A stretch of DNA of 64,000 nt from Candidatus Gastranaerophilales bacterium (GCA_944324175.1 CALUVH010000004.1:31342-95341); one strand, 5' to 3'; positions 53,858 through 63,828 are shown, numbered from the stretch's first letter. A program made the numbers and translations. Notes: a model not told the origin generated them from the sequence alone.

Positions 53858-55216
53858 TTATTTTTTGTGCTTACCTGTTCTTTCGTAGTAATCTTCAATA
53901 AATCCGGTGTTAAAATTTCCGCTCATAAACACGGGATCTTCGATAATGTCTTGGTGGAAAGGTAGTGTTGTTTCAATTCCAGTGATGACGTATTCTTTTA
54001 AGGCTCTGTACATCCTGCGTCTTGCTTCATTTCTTGTCCTTCCCCAGCAAATCAATTTACCAATCATTGAATCATAATACGGTGGAATAGAATAGTCTTG
54101 ATAAACGTGAGAATCAACTCTTACACCGAATCCTCCAGGGGTAACATATCCTGTTATTTGACCTGGGTTAGGCATAAAGTCTTTCTCTGGATTTTCAGCG
54201 TTTATACGACATTCAATAGCGTGACCTCTTAGGATAATGTCGTCTTGAGTGAAGTCTAATTTTTCACCTGCTGCTACCATAATTTGTTCTCTTACGAGGT
54301 CAACATTTGAAATCATTTCAGTTACGCAGTGTTCTACTTGAATACGAGTATTCATTTCCATGAAGTACCATTTACCGTCGTGATCTAACAAAAATTCACA
54401 AGTGCCTGCACCTTCGTAGTTTATGGCTTTTGCTGCGCGAACTGCAGCTGCTCCCATTTCTTGACGAGTTTTCTCATCAATAGCAGGAGAAGGAGCTTCT
54501 TCAATAAGTTTTTGATGTCGACGTTGGATTGAGCAGTCTCTTTCTCCTAAGTGAACTACGTTACCATATTGGTCACCAAGAATTTGTACTTCAATATGTC
54601 TCGGGTTTTCAAGATATTTTTCTGCATATACATCAGGATTACCGAAAAAGTTTTGAGCTTCAGACTGACAAAGGTTCATATTAGTCTCAACTTCTTCATC
54701 GCTTCGTACTATCCTCATACCCTTTCCACCGCCACCGGCAGTAGCTTTTAGAATAATCGGATAACCAGCTTTTTTTGCAAATTCTTTAACTTCTTGAGGT
54801 GTTTTTAAAATACCTGTTCCCGGAGTTACAGGCACGTTATTTTCAACCATAGTTTTTCTTGCGGTCGCTTTATCGCCCATTTTTCTCATGGAATCAGCAG
54901 TAGGTCCGATAAATTTGATATTGTGCTTTGCGCAAATCTCGGCAAAGTCAGCTCTTTCTGACATAAAACCGTATCCCGGGTGGATGGCATCTGCTCCTGA
55001 TACCAAAGCTGCTGATATAATGGCAGGAATACTTAAATAGCTCTGTGAGCTCGCTGCAGGTCCTATGCAGTAAGCTTCGGTTGCCAGCCTTACATGTAGT
55101 GAATTAGCATCAGCTTGTGAATATATTGCAACTGTTGGAATTCCTATCTCTCTACAAGCACGTATAATTCTTACAGCAATTTCGCCACGATTTGCTATTA
55201 ATACTTTTCTAAACAT
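53858..55216 (-). CDS. accC: acetyl-CoA carboxylase, biotin carboxylase subunit
   Basis: 452 residues. ATP-grasp enzyme that carboxylates the biotin of AccB in the first step of fatty-acid synthesis. N-terminus [20 protein letters not shown], the Gly-rich loop [35 protein letters not shown], the catalytic block [14 protein letters not shown] and the end of the B-domain are all present. I set the start at 55216, with AAAGGAT ahead; a longer frame reaches into accB but is not conserved. Third gene of efp-accB-accC. Confidence 0.98.
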   Translation of the reverse strand: MFRKVLIANRGEIAVRIIRACREIGIPTVAIYSQADANSLHVRLATEAYCIGPAASSQSYLSIPAIISAALVSGADAIHPGYGFMSERADFAEICAKHNIKFIGPTADSMRKMGDKATARKTMVENNVPVTPGTGILKTPQEVKEFAKKAGYPIILKATAGGGGKGMRIVRSDEEVETNMNLCQSEAQNFFGNPDVYAEKYLENPRHIEVQILGDQYGNVVHLGERDCSIQRRHQKLIEEAPSPAIDEKTRQEMGAAAVRAAKAINYEGAGTCEFLLDHDGKWYFMEMNTRIQVEHCVTEMISNVDLVREQIMVAAGEKLDFTQDDIILRGHAIECRINAENPEKDFMPNPGQITGYVTPGGFGVRVDSHVYQDYSIPPYYDSMIGKLICWGRTRNEARRRMYRALKEYVITGIETTLPFHQDIIEDPVFMSGNFNTGFIEDYYERTGKHKK

Positions 55217-55293
55217 AATCCTTTTCCTTGTACTTTCCCAAGTCTTTTGCTCATAAAAAGGTGAGATTTTTAGTTTCTCACCTTTGCAAACAA

Positions 55294-55749
55294 CTATTCT
55301 ACATACATTAATACTTGACCGAATTCTACAGGTTGTCCGTCTTCGACGCAAATTTCAGTAATTTTGCCTGCGACTTCTGATTCAATTTCATTCATTAATT
55401 TCATAGCTTCCACTATGCATACAACGTCACCTTGTTTGATTGTTTTACCAACTTCAACAAAAGGTGCAGCATCAGGAGATGATGATTTGTAAAAAGTACC
55501 GACCATTGGTGAAGTGATAGGTGTACCTTTTTTAGCCGGAGCTGCAGCAGGAGCCGGAGCAGCAGGGGTTGTGGCTTGAGGTACGCTAGGAGCAGACACC
55601 TGAGGTGCAGATGCTACTGCTTGTATAACTTCAGGTAGGTCTTTTCTAATTGTAATTGCTTGTTCACCATCTTCTAAAGATATTTCTGTTAATGAGTTGT
55701 CAGCGATAATTTTAGCTAACTTTTCAATATAATCAGTATCAAATTTCAT
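55294..55749 (-). CDS. accB: biotin carboxyl carrier protein of acetyl-CoA carboxylase
   Basis: 151 residues. An N-terminal helical domain ([20 protein letters not shown]), a Pro/Ala-rich hinge (~50-75) and the biotinyl domain with the lysine in [11 protein letters not shown]. Start chosen at 55749, with AAAGG before it; a longer frame overlaps efp and is not conserved. It follows efp by 25 bases and precedes accC, the usual efp-accB-accC order of cyanobacteria. Confidence 0.97.
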   Translation of the reverse strand: MKFDTDYIEKLAKIIADNSLTEISLEDGEQAITIRKDLPEVIQAVASAPQVSAPSVPQATTPAAPAPAAAPAKKGTPITSPMVGTFYKSSSPDAAPFVEVGKTIKQGDVVCIVEAMKLMNEIESEVAGKITEICVEDGQPVEFGQVLMYVE

Positions 55750-55774
55750 TTGTAAGCCTTTCATTTGTTTTGAA

Positions 55775-56332
55775 CTATACTCTATCCAAGTATTCGTTTG
55801 TTCTGGTATCGACTCTGATTTTGTCTCCGTTAGATACGAAGAATGGAACGTTAACAACCGCACCGGTTTCTAGTGTTGCAGGTTTAGTTCCACCCTGAGC
55901 GGTGTTTCCTTTTTCTGCAGGAGGAGTATCTACTACTTCCAATTCAACGTGAGCAGGAATATCTACTCCGATAATTCTTGTGTCGTGCATCAATACTTGG
56001 ACCACCATATTTTCTTTTAAGTATTTAATACCTGCACCTACTTGATCTTCTGTCAATTGTAATTGTTCGTATGATTCCATGTCCATCATAACAAATTCTT
56101 TACCTTCTTTGTATAAGTATTGCATTTCACGTCTGTCAAGCATTGCTTTTGCAACTTTTTCGCCAGCTCGGAATGTTTTTTCTACGACTTGTCCTGTCTC
56201 TACATTTTTGAGTTTTGATCTTACGAATGCAGCACCTTTACCCGGTTTTACGTGCAAAAATTCAACAACTGACCAAAGACCATTGTCTAATTGTAAGGTC
56301 AAACCTGTTTTTAAATCGTTTACTGAAATCAT
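55775..56332 (-). CDS. efp: translation elongation factor P
   Basis: 185 residues, three beta-barrel domains. Relieves ribosome stalling at polyproline. The loop [17 protein letters not shown] carries the lysine modified in many species; the partner modification enzymes are not in this window. The C-terminal motif [18 protein letters not shown] is conserved. First gene of the efp-accB-accC operon; AGGGGAAGA lies before the ATG. Confidence 0.98.
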   Translation of the reverse strand: MISVNDLKTGLTLQLDNGLWSVVEFLHVKPGKGAAFVRSKLKNVETGQVVEKTFRAGEKVAKAMLDRREMQYLYKEGKEFVMMDMESYEQLQLTEDQVGAGIKYLKENMVVQVLMHDTRIIGVDIPAHVELEVVDTPPAEKGNTAQGGTKPATLETGAVVNVPFFVSNGDKIRVDTRTNEYLDRV

Positions 56333-56509
56333 ATTCTTCCCCTTTTTCTAAAGTGTAATAATTCTTACTATAGGGTTATAGTAGCATAAAATTTCTATTT
56401 TTCAAACAAACTTTACAAATTGTAGATTAATGTTAAATTTTCTTATAAAACTAGCAAAAAAATCTTTGGGATGATTTATAATGGAAGTGGAAAATTAAGG
56501 AGTGTGTAT

Positions 56510-56983
56510 ATGTATATTCAAGCGATTGGTCGGTGTTGTCCTAAGCCTCATTTTGCAGCTAATGAAGGCAAATCTAACTATGAAAATCCTGTAAGTAGAG
56601 GTACAGAAAAGGGATTAACGGTATTGGAATCTTTGGGGGCTGGAGCACTTTTAGGTGCAACTGCTGCAGGCATTTCAACTTGTTTTATCAAAGAAACTGC
56701 AAAGCATCGTTATGGAAAGGCAGGTCTTATTGGGTTGGCTGTAATGGCGGCTACAATGCTGTTAACGCTACCAGCTAAACTATACGATACAAAACTGAGA
56801 GCTTTTACACGTGAAAAAGAAATGGATGTTTTCTCTCGAGATAGAGAATTAAAGTCTAATCTTTTATCAGAAGTCGATAAAGAAGTGAAAGACGAAGAGG
56901 TCTCTTTAGATCAAAAAATTAATCATTACGCAACAATGCAAATGGCCACAAATGGAGCTGGTATACTTATAAAAGGTGCATAA
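56510..56983 (+). CDS. lineage-type membrane protein, tandem paralogue 1
   Basis: 157 residues. An N-terminus with PKPHFAANEGK and NPVSRGTEKG, two hydrophobic segments (~41-57, 72-90; GALLGATAAG, GLAVMAATMLLTL), then a charged helical tail whose KLYDTKLRAFTREKEMDVF and HYATMQMATNGAG align with the next gene. Start chosen at 56510, with AAGGAG ahead; a frame start 13 codons upstream is less likely. No known domain. It is co-directional with, and six bases from, its paralogue. Confidence 0.75.
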   Translation: MYIQAIGRCCPKPHFAANEGKSNYENPVSRGTEKGLTVLESLGAGALLGATAAGISTCFIKETAKHRYGKAGLIGLAVMAATMLLTLPAKLYDTKLRAFTREKEMDVFSRDRELKSNLLSEVDKEVKDEEVSLDQKINHYATMQMATNGAGILIKGA

Positions 56984-56989
56984 TAAAAA

Positions 56990-57559
56990 ATGAGTTTGAG
57001 TGTAAATAGAGTAGGAATGGCAGGCTTTTTAAATCCATCATTTTGTGGAAGCAAAAGAAATGCTCGGGAAGCTCAAAATCCGGTGAGTCAGCGTGGTGAA
57101 ATGTCGAAGTTGTTTTTAGGCACTTTTGTTGCAGGGCTCGGTTTTGGAACCAAGATGCTCGCAGAGTTGTTGGATGGTGATTTTGCAATTGAACATCTGT
57201 TTAAAGCAGGTGATAGTGTTGCAGAAAAAAATTTTAAAAATGCCTCAAAAAATAAACGAGCAATTGCTTCAGTTGGGGCTACGGTAGGACTGGTTGGCAT
57301 TTTTATAGCAGCTATGGCTGTCGTGTATACTCTTTTTAAAACTCCCAAGATAGCTTATGAAAGTAAAATAAATTCATTTAAAAAAAGTAAGGATATGGAT
57401 GTATATATCAAGGGTAATGAAATAGAGAAAGATTTGTATACTCAAATTAATGAAAAAGCCCAAAAGGCAACAGATGATGAAAAAGTCAAACTCAAACAAC
57501 AATACTTGATGATGCAAATGGCAAAAAATAGAGTGCCTGATTTTATACAACTTTCTTAA
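56990..57559 (+). CDS. lineage-type membrane protein, tandem paralogue 2
   Basis: 189 residues. Same plan as the gene before it: N-terminus with NPSFCGSKRNAREAQNPVSQ, two hydrophobic segments (~40-60 and ~92-112), and a charged tail with AYESKINSFKKSKDMDVY and YLMMQMAKNRVP, which aligns with the other paralogue. The membrane spacer is longer by some 25 residues. No Shine-Dalgarno sequence is obvious. The pair reads as a gene duplication of a protein family I cannot assign a function. Confidence 0.75.
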   Translation: MSLSVNRVGMAGFLNPSFCGSKRNAREAQNPVSQRGEMSKLFLGTFVAGLGFGTKMLAELLDGDFAIEHLFKAGDSVAEKNFKNASKNKRAIASVGATVGLVGIFIAAMAVVYTLFKTPKIAYESKINSFKKSKDMDVYIKGNEIEKDLYTQINEKAQKATDDEKVKLKQQYLMMQMAKNRVPDFIQLS

Positions 57560-57706
57560 AACACCTGTTGTATATCAAAAAATTTGTTACTTTGGGATGT
57601 GATGTTACAATTCTTAACTAGAATTTAGCATAATTTTAGTTTTATAGTAAAATGTACATATCCTGAACATGCGCATTCAGGTCTTAGTCAAAGAAAGAGG
57701 TAATAA

Positions 57707-58042
57707 ATGAATACAGCGTTGTTAGTCGGTCGTGTAGGCAGAGATGCTGAAATTAGATATTTTGAATCAGGCAAAGTAAAAGCTAATTTTTCAATTGCAG
57801 TAAATCGTTGGGATGCAAAAACCAAGTCAGAGGTTGCAGACTGGTTTAATGTTGATGTGTGGGATAAGCAGGCTGAGTTTGCAGGTGAATACGTAAAAAA
57901 AGGGATTCAGGTTGCAGTAGATGGGCGTATTGGTGTGAATAAATGGACTGACAAGGCTACCGGTGATGATAGAGAAAACTTTCTAATTATCGCCAATAGT
58001 ATCAGACTATTAGGTTCAAAAAGAGACGCTGAAGTATTATGA
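57707..58042 (+). CDS. ssb: single-stranded DNA-binding protein
   Basis: 111 residues, one OB fold: NTALLVGRVGRDAEIRYF, ANFSIAVNRWD, WFNVDVWDKQAE, KKGIQVAVDGRIGVNKWTD and the ending NSIRLLGSKRD. The ordinary SSB has ~170 residues with a Gly-rich linker and an acidic C-terminal tip (DDDIPF) that binds repair and replication partners; here both are missing, as in several cyanobacterial-type short SSBs. AGAGG precedes the ATG. Overlaps the kinase gene by four bases (ATGA). Confidence 0.95.
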   Translation: MNTALLVGRVGRDAEIRYFESGKVKANFSIAVNRWDAKTKSEVADWFNVDVWDKQAEFAGEYVKKGIQVAVDGRIGVNKWTDKATGDDRENFLIIANSIRLLGSKRDAEVL

Positions 58043-59352
58043 TAGTTTCATCAAATATAGTTGGGATTATAGCAGATGATTTAACCGGAGCGAATGATAC
58101 GGCATTACAGTTTCATTTGCAAGGAGCTAATACTCAGATTCTTTTGGCTAATGATGTTGAACCTCTTAATACAAAGAATACGCAGACTTGGGCTTTGTCT
58201 ACGGAATCGCGGAATGTTTCTGCACAAGAGTCTTTTGAGGCTGTAAAAAATGCAGCTGAGTTATTGATAGAAAAAGTAAATCCTGATTATTTCTATAAAA
58301 AAATAGATTCAACTCTAAGGGGCAATATTACAGTTGAGGTATTGTCACTATTAAATGTTTTAAATTGGGATGCTGCGGTTGTAGTGCCAGCATTTCCTCA
58401 AGAGGGTAGAATAACTGTTGGAGGATATCATCTTTTAAAGGGGATCCCAATAGAACGTACGGAAATGGCGCGTGATCCACATTCTCCTATTTTTGAATCA
58501 CATATTCCAACTCTTCTCTGTTCTGAAGTAGAAGAGGAGTTACGCGGTTGTATAGGTCATGTGGATTTAAAAACGGTTATGAAAGGTGCAGGACCTATTT
58601 TGATGTGTATAAATGATTTGATTGCGCAAGGTAAGAAGTTGATAGTGGTTGATGGAGTGTCAACGGTTGATATAGAGCAGGTTGCATTAGCTATCAATAA
58701 GTCTGATTACAATATTTTACCGACAGGAACGGCTGCATTTGCAAGGGCTTTAGCTGAATTGTGGTTTATGGATTTGGATAATAGTCATATTATTAAAACT
58801 TTTCCTGAATTACCTAAACTGATAATTTCAGGAAGTGCTACGCAAATTACTGCTAACCAAATTCGAGCGTTGGAAAATAGTGATGATTTTGATACATTAA
58901 TAATAGGTTTAGATTTAAAGGATGTATTAGATGGTGTTAGTGCTGAATTGGTAGATAGAATAGTTTCTAACTTAGCTCAAAGAAATACTGTTTTAGTGCA
59001 TACATCTCATATACTTCAAAATTTTGACGGCTTTTCAGAAGATTCGCTTAATGCTGGGTTAACAAAGTCAAAATTAGCATCTATAATTACAGATTTTCTA
59101 TCAGATTTGACGAAGCAGGTAACAGAAAGGCAGGAAGTGATTTTGATTACATTGGGTGGTGAGACTTCATATAAGTGTTGTAATGCTATCGGGGCAAATC
59201 AATTGCAATTAATAGATGAGGTGGCTCCTGCTATTGCATTGTGTCTTGACCATAATGCTCAATGGATTGTTACAAAATCAGGTAATCTTGGTAATGCAAA
59301 CACTTTGATTGATATTTTGCGCTATTTTAAATCTCACGAAAGCTCTGTATAG
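58039..59352 (+). CDS. four-carbon acid sugar kinase (DUF1537 family)
   Basis: 437 residues. N-terminal motif GIIADDLTGANDTALQF, YFYKKIDSTLRGNI and VVVPAFPQEGRITVGG of the first domain, then the nucleotide-binding C-terminal domain with LIISGSATQITANQI and LITLGGETSYKCC. Family members phosphorylate D-threonate, D-erythronate or related acids. Here it overlaps ssb (ATGA) and precedes a PdxA homologue by 8 bases, the gene pair known from threonate/erythronate catabolism; a role beside vitamin B6 synthesis cannot be excluded. Confidence 0.92.
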   Translation: MIVSSNIVGIIADDLTGANDTALQFHLQGANTQILLANDVEPLNTKNTQTWALSTESRNVSAQESFEAVKNAAELLIEKVNPDYFYKKIDSTLRGNITVEVLSLLNVLNWDAAVVVPAFPQEGRITVGGYHLLKGIPIERTEMARDPHSPIFESHIPTLLCSEVEEELRGCIGHVDLKTVMKGAGPILMCINDLIAQGKKLIVVDGVSTVDIEQVALAINKSDYNILPTGTAAFARALAELWFMDLDNSHIIKTFPELPKLIISGSATQITANQIRALENSDDFDTLIIGLDLKDVLDGVSAELVDRIVSNLAQRNTVLVHTSHILQNFDGFSEDSLNAGLTKSKLASIITDFLSDLTKQVTERQEVILITLGGETSYKCCNAIGANQLQLIDEVAPAIALCLDHNAQWIVTKSGNLGNANTLIDILRYFKSHESSV

Positions 59353-59360
59353 GGGATATT

Positions 59361-60290
59361 ATGCAAGATTATAAAAATAAAATTGCAATTACGACAGGTG
59401 ATGTCAATGGTATTGGGGCTGAAATTACGATTAAAGCATTGAATGCTTTGGATTTGTCCGCGGATAGGGTGTTGCTTATTTCAAATAAAAAGGTGTTGGA
59501 ATATTACGGACAACTAAAAAAAAATTATGAAATAGTAGAAATTCCTTATGAGGGCGCGATTACCCCAGGAAAAATGACAGCTGAGTCTGGTGAATTTTCT
59601 TATCAAAGTTTAAAAAAAGTTTGTGAGTTGAATCCTAGAGCTATTGTCACTGCTCCTGTTGCAAAAAAAGCTCTTCACCTTGCTGGGCATATTTTCAATG
59701 GTCAGACAGAAATTTTGCAACACTTTTTAGCTAGAGAAGGGCAATATGCAGAAATGCTTTTTGTAGCAGGAGAGTTTCGTGTGCTTTTGTTAACTCGTCA
59801 TTGCGCGCTGAAAGATGTTTTACTAACTCAAGATTTGATTTTTGAAAAAATTACAAATTTGAAGAAGTTTTTTGAATTCAAATTACATAATAGAAATCCA
59901 AGATTTGCACTGTGTGGATTTAACCCTCATGCAGGTGAGGATGGAATTTTAGGATGTGAAGAAATGGATATTCTTATTCCTGCAGTTAACAGGCTACAGA
60001 AAACAGGTATTGATGTAACGAGTCCCTTGCCTGCTGATACTTTGTTCGTAAAGGCTGGCGAGGCATATGGTAGAAATATGAAGCCACCGTTCGACTGCTA
60101 CATTGCAAATTATCACGATCAAGGGCTTATCCCTATAAAAACTGTAGCAGGAAGCGCGACAGTCAATATGACTATAGGACTTGATATAATAAGAACTTCA
60201 CCTGGTCATGGTACTGCTTTTGATATCGCGGGTAAGGATATTGCCGATGAGTCTGGCATGATTGCTGCAATTAAAGCGGTACTGAATTGA
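59361..60290 (+). CDS. pdxA: PdxA-family dehydrogenase
   Basis: 309 residues. Oxidises 4-phosphohydroxy-L-threonine (PdxA) or 4-phospho-D-threonate/erythronate (PdxA2). Motifs: AITTGDVNGIGAEI, TAPVAKKALHLAG, GHIFNGQTEIL, the metal-binding CGFNPHAGEDG, NYHDQGLIPIKT and TSPGHGTAFDIAG. Which substrate is used cannot be told from sequence; the adjacent DUF1537 kinase favours PdxA2, while the absence of other catabolic genes (for example an aldolase) favours neither. GGGG lies ahead of the ATG. Confidence 0.93.
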   Translation: MQDYKNKIAITTGDVNGIGAEITIKALNALDLSADRVLLISNKKVLEYYGQLKKNYEIVEIPYEGAITPGKMTAESGEFSYQSLKKVCELNPRAIVTAPVAKKALHLAGHIFNGQTEILQHFLAREGQYAEMLFVAGEFRVLLLTRHCALKDVLLTQDLIFEKITNLKKFFEFKLHNRNPRFALCGFNPHAGEDGILGCEEMDILIPAVNRLQKTGIDVTSPLPADTLFVKAGEAYGRNMKPPFDCYIANYHDQGLIPIKTVAGSATVNMTIGLDIIRTSPGHGTAFDIAGKDIADESGMIAAIKAVLN

Positions 60291-60305
60291 GATTCAGAGT
60301 TAATA

Positions 60306-60340
60306 AAAAAAGCCTTTGCAAAGTCAGCAGAGGCTTTTTT
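60306..60340. terminator. bidirectional terminator after the PdxA gene
   Basis: AAAAAAGCCT (60306-60315) with AGGCTTTTTT (60331-60340), 15-base partly foldable loop. Between convergent genes. Confidence 0.82.
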
Positions 60341-60361
60341 ATGATTAATTAATTTTTGAAT

Positions 60362-61342
60362 TTAAGATACAGCAGGTTGATTTTTCTTATCGTTCCAGAA
60401 GTCAACCAGCATACTACAGAAGAAAATACTAGAATAAGTACCGATAGCGATACCTAAAATCATAGCAAGAACGAAATCTCTTGTAGTAACTCCGCCAAAG
60501 AAATACAACGCAAGTAGTGTAATTAAAGTTGTTAATGAAGTGTTGATACTTCTAGCAAGTGTTTGGTTAACTGAAGCATCGACAATTTCTCCGAAGGTCA
60601 TTTTCTTTGCATAATACCTTAAATTTTCTCTGATTCTGTCGAATACAACGATTGTATCGTGGACTGAAAAACCGATTACAGTAAGCAATGCCGTGATAAA
60701 CAAGCCGTCGATTTGAATGTTGTAAACAAGTCCTAGTATTGAGAATACACCACATACAAAAATTACGTCGTGAATAAGTCCCAATATTGCAGCAAGCGCG
60801 TAATCAAATTTGAATCTGAATGATAGATATGCAATGATACCCAAAACTGCTAAAGCTATAGCGATAAGTGAATTTTTAAACAATTCCTTACCCAAAGTCG
60901 GACCGACCGAACTTACAGAAATCAATTCAGGGTTTTGATATTCCTTAGATAAAACTTCTGTAATTTGTTTAGGAAGTGTAGAATCTTTATCAATGAATTT
61001 CGTTCTGATTGAAATAATTGAATTGATTTGTGATTTTGTATTTTTTTGTTGAGTGTTGTTTACGTTAAGTATTTGAATATATGGGTTTTCAATGCCCAAT
61101 TTTTCGAGCGCCTGACGATTTTTAGTTAAGTCAGCATTCCCGATTTTTTGTTCCAAACCGTATTGCAAAATAGTACCACCTGTGTAGTCGATGCCGACTT
61201 TTAGTGGAGCGTGGTTAGAATAGTGTAGGCTTGAATAAAGCATAGCGAAAATTCCGGGGAATAAAAGCAATGCTGACAAAGCCATCCACACCCATCTGTA
61301 TTTTACAACGTGTACTAAATGTTTTCTATCTGTATTAATCAT
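60362..61342 (-). CDS. secF: preprotein translocase subunit SecF
   Basis: 326 residues with six membrane segments and a periplasmic loop after the first. GVDYTGGTILQYGLE, VSSVGPTLGKELFKNSL, IGFSVHDTIVVFDRIREN and NQTLARSINTSLTTL are family motifs. With SecD it pulls exported proteins out of the SecYEG channel using the proton gradient. Follows secD by 20 bases in the same operon; no yajC is present. Confidence 0.97.
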   Translation of the reverse strand: MINTDRKHLVHVVKYRWVWMALSALLLFPGIFAMLYSSLHYSNHAPLKVGIDYTGGTILQYGLEQKIGNADLTKNRQALEKLGIENPYIQILNVNNTQQKNTKSQINSIISIRTKFIDKDSTLPKQITEVLSKEYQNPELISVSSVGPTLGKELFKNSLIAIALAVLGIIAYLSFRFKFDYALAAILGLIHDVIFVCGVFSILGLVYNIQIDGLFITALLTVIGFSVHDTIVVFDRIRENLRYYAKKMTFGEIVDASVNQTLARSINTSLTTLITLLALYFFGGVTTRDFVLAMILGIAIGTYSSIFFCSMLVDFWNDKKNQPAVS

Positions 61343-61362
61343 TTTATATATTTCCTCTTTTC

Positions 61363-62670
61363 CTAATCTAAAATACCGAAACGAGCTTTTTCACGTTTAG
61401 TTTCGGTTGCTTCATAACCCTTTCCGATTTCGTCTTTGCGTAAGCCGAATAGTGCAGGATATTTTAATTCTCCGGTACCGAAAATCAAGTGCATGAAGTT
61501 TTTAGTTACAGTGATTGCTGAGAACATTGACACCATAACACCAAGCGCAAGAGTTAAAGCAAAACCTTTAACAATGCTTGTACCAAGCATATATAAAATT
61601 GCACAAGTAATTATGGTTGTCATATTAGAGTCAAAAATACTTGTGAATGCTCTGTCAAAACCTGAATTAATCGCTGTAAATAAATTTCTACCTGCGCGTA
61701 ACTCTTCTTTAGTTCTTTCAAAAATAAGAATGTTCGCATCAACTGCCATACCTATTGACAGGATAAAACCTGCGATACCTGCCAAAGTAAGGGTTACAGG
61801 GATCGTTTTGAAAAGTGCAAAAAGAATTAAACTGTAAATAATAAGTGCGATATCAGCAATAAGCCCCGGTACTCGGTAGAATATTAGCATAAATATTATA
61901 ACCGCAGAAAGACCGATGATACCTGCATTTCTTGATTTAGCGATACTGTCAGCACCGAGAGTCGGACCGACTGTGTTTTCTTCTACTATTTTAGCAGGAA
62001 CAGGTAAAGCGCCGGCATTCAACAGGTTAACCATTCTTTCAGCTTCGTCGTATGCAAAACCGCTGTCACCGCCTGAAATTTGTGCCTTACCACCGTAAAT
62101 TGCTTCTCTGATAACCGGTGCTGATTGTAATTCTCCATCAAAGAAAATTGCCATCTGTTGTCCTACAAGTGCCTTGGTTAAGTCAGCAAACTTTTTAGAC
62201 CCTGCTGCGTTAAATTCCAAAGATACAACCCATTGACCACTCTGGTCAGTAGAAAGAATTGATTTTGACAAATCTTGACCTGTGAGTCCTGTAGATACCC
62301 AGATTGGAGAGCCGTCAGCGGCTTTTCCTTCTTTTTTAAATTCCAATTGAGCAGTCTCACCGATGAAAGCTTTTGCTTCTTTCAAATCTGTTACGTTTGG
62401 AATTTCGATGAGCAGCCTTTTATCGCCGACTTGTTGTACGACAGTTTCAGCAACACCGAGCTTATTTACTCTGCTTTCTATTGCGAATTGTAGTCTTTGC
62501 ATTACCTCAGGGGTAATCTTGGCGATACTTTCAGTCGTTTCAGCCTCAAGGATTAATCTTGAACCGCCGACCAAATCAAGTCCGAGTTTTGTGGGTTTCG
62601 TGAAAATCACGACAACTGAAGCGATTACTATCGCTACAATTACCCAGAACATAATAATTTTGTTTTTCAC
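61363..62670 (-). CDS. secD: preprotein translocase subunit SecD
   Basis: 435 residues. One membrane segment (~8-25), KLGLDLVGGSRLILEAE, a periplasmic domain, then five more membrane segments with GGKAQISGG, ENTVGPTLGADSI and SIGMAVDANILIFERTKEELR. Length is shorter than the ~600 of E. coli SecD but normal for short bacterial forms. Co-transcribed with secF. Confidence 0.97.
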   Translation of the reverse strand: MKNKIIMFWVIVAIVIASVVVIFTKPTKLGLDLVGGSRLILEAETTESIAKITPEVMQRLQFAIESRVNKLGVAETVVQQVGDKRLLIEIPNVTDLKEAKAFIGETAQLEFKKEGKAADGSPIWVSTGLTGQDLSKSILSTDQSGQWVVSLEFNAAGSKKFADLTKALVGQQMAIFFDGELQSAPVIREAIYGGKAQISGGDSGFAYDEAERMVNLLNAGALPVPAKIVEENTVGPTLGADSIAKSRNAGIIGLSAVIIFMLIFYRVPGLIADIALIIYSLILFALFKTIPVTLTLAGIAGFILSIGMAVDANILIFERTKEELRAGRNLFTAINSGFDRAFTSIFDSNMTTIITCAILYMLGTSIVKGFALTLALGVMVSMFSAITVTKNFMHLIFGTGELKYPALFGLRKDEIGKGYEATETKREKARFGILD

Positions 62671-62752
62671 TTTTTATTTCCTCTTTTATACTGATTAATA
62701 ATTTATTATCTTACTTTAAAACAAAAAATCTCATTATAGCCGATGCGGGCTA

Positions 62753-63646
62753 TTAGTCCTCGTAAAACTTGTCTAATACTGAGAATAATTCTGCTTTTTG
62801 AGTTTCGTTAAGTTCGACTAGCGGACGTCTTACGAAGTCTTCGCAAAGCCCTCTATGGGCAAGCGCTGCCTTAACCGGAACAGGGTTTGGTGCCATGAAA
62901 AGTTTTTTCATAATCGGATAGAGTTTTTTGTGCATATTCATAGCAGCGATGAATTCACCTGTTTTGTAATTCCTAATCATTGATTTTACTTCTTTGCCGA
63001 AAAGGTGTGAAGCAACAGAAATTACCCCTCTGGCTCCGAGTGACAACATAGGAAGAGTTAAGCTGTCATCACCTGAATATACGCTGAAATTTTCAGGTGC
63101 AGCGAGCTTAATTTCTGTAACTGCGTCCATATCGCCATAACTTTGTTTTACAGCGACGATGTTCTCATACTTATAAGCGAGTTTAGCAACAGTTTCAGGT
63201 AACATCTGAACGCCGGTTCTTGACGGAATGTTATACAAAATTATAGGTAAATTAGTGCTCTCAGCTATTGCAGAGAAGTGCGCTATCATACCGTCTTGAG
63301 AAGGCTTGTTGTAATATGGTACAACTGATAAAAGTGCATCGACATCTTCTTTTTCTGCCAATTTAGCAGTGCGACAAGCTGTGATAGTGCAATTAGAGCC
63401 TGCATTCATAATCACCTTTGCACGACCTGCAACAGCACGTCTGACTGAGCTTAAAAGCTCTAATTCTTCTTCGTGAGTGAGAGTCGGTCCCTCTCCTGTT
63501 GTACCAGCGACAAGTATCGCATCACTTCCGCTTTGAGCAAGGTGATCAGCTATTTGCTCAGCACGATTGTAGTCGATTTCTCTTTTCTCGTTAAACGGCG
63601 TAACCATAGCGGTTATGACTTCGCCTGCATCGTATCTTAAAGCCAT
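62753..63646 (-). CDS. dapA: 4-hydroxy-tetrahydrodipicolinate synthase
   Basis: 297 residues. Condenses pyruvate with aspartate semialdehyde, the first committed step of lysine and diaminopimelate synthesis for the cell wall. TIM-barrel motifs: GTTGEGPTLTHEE (48-60), Tyr138 in ILYNIPSRTGV, the Schiff-base Lys167 in VAVKQSYGD and YSGDDSLTLPMLSLGARG. The stretch after Lys167 reads QSYGD instead of the common EASGD. A weak hairpin (62736-62753) followed by T-rich sequence ends the gene. Confidence 0.97.
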   Translation of the reverse strand: MALRYDAGEVITAMVTPFNEKREIDYNRAEQIADHLAQSGSDAILVAGTTGEGPTLTHEEELELLSSVRRAVAGRAKVIMNAGSNCTITACRTAKLAEKEDVDALLSVVPYYNKPSQDGMIAHFSAIAESTNLPIILYNIPSRTGVQMLPETVAKLAYKYENIVAVKQSYGDMDAVTEIKLAAPENFSVYSGDDSLTLPMLSLGARGVISVASHLFGKEVKSMIRNYKTGEFIAAMNMHKKLYPIMKKLFMAPNPVPVKAALAHRGLCEDFVRRPLVELNETQKAELFSVLDKFYED

Positions 63647-63828
63647 AAAATACCTCTTTTCTTTTCATATATCCCTTTTCATTGAAATTATACCCCAAAT
63701 ATAAAAATAATAAAAGTTCTTTACAAGACTTCAAAATTAGCATGGGAATTTGTAACGAAATGCGAAGCCTTGCAGTGTTGAAAATTGAGGCTTTTTCTCG
63801 TGTAAATGAATGAAATTTTCATTCCCTC

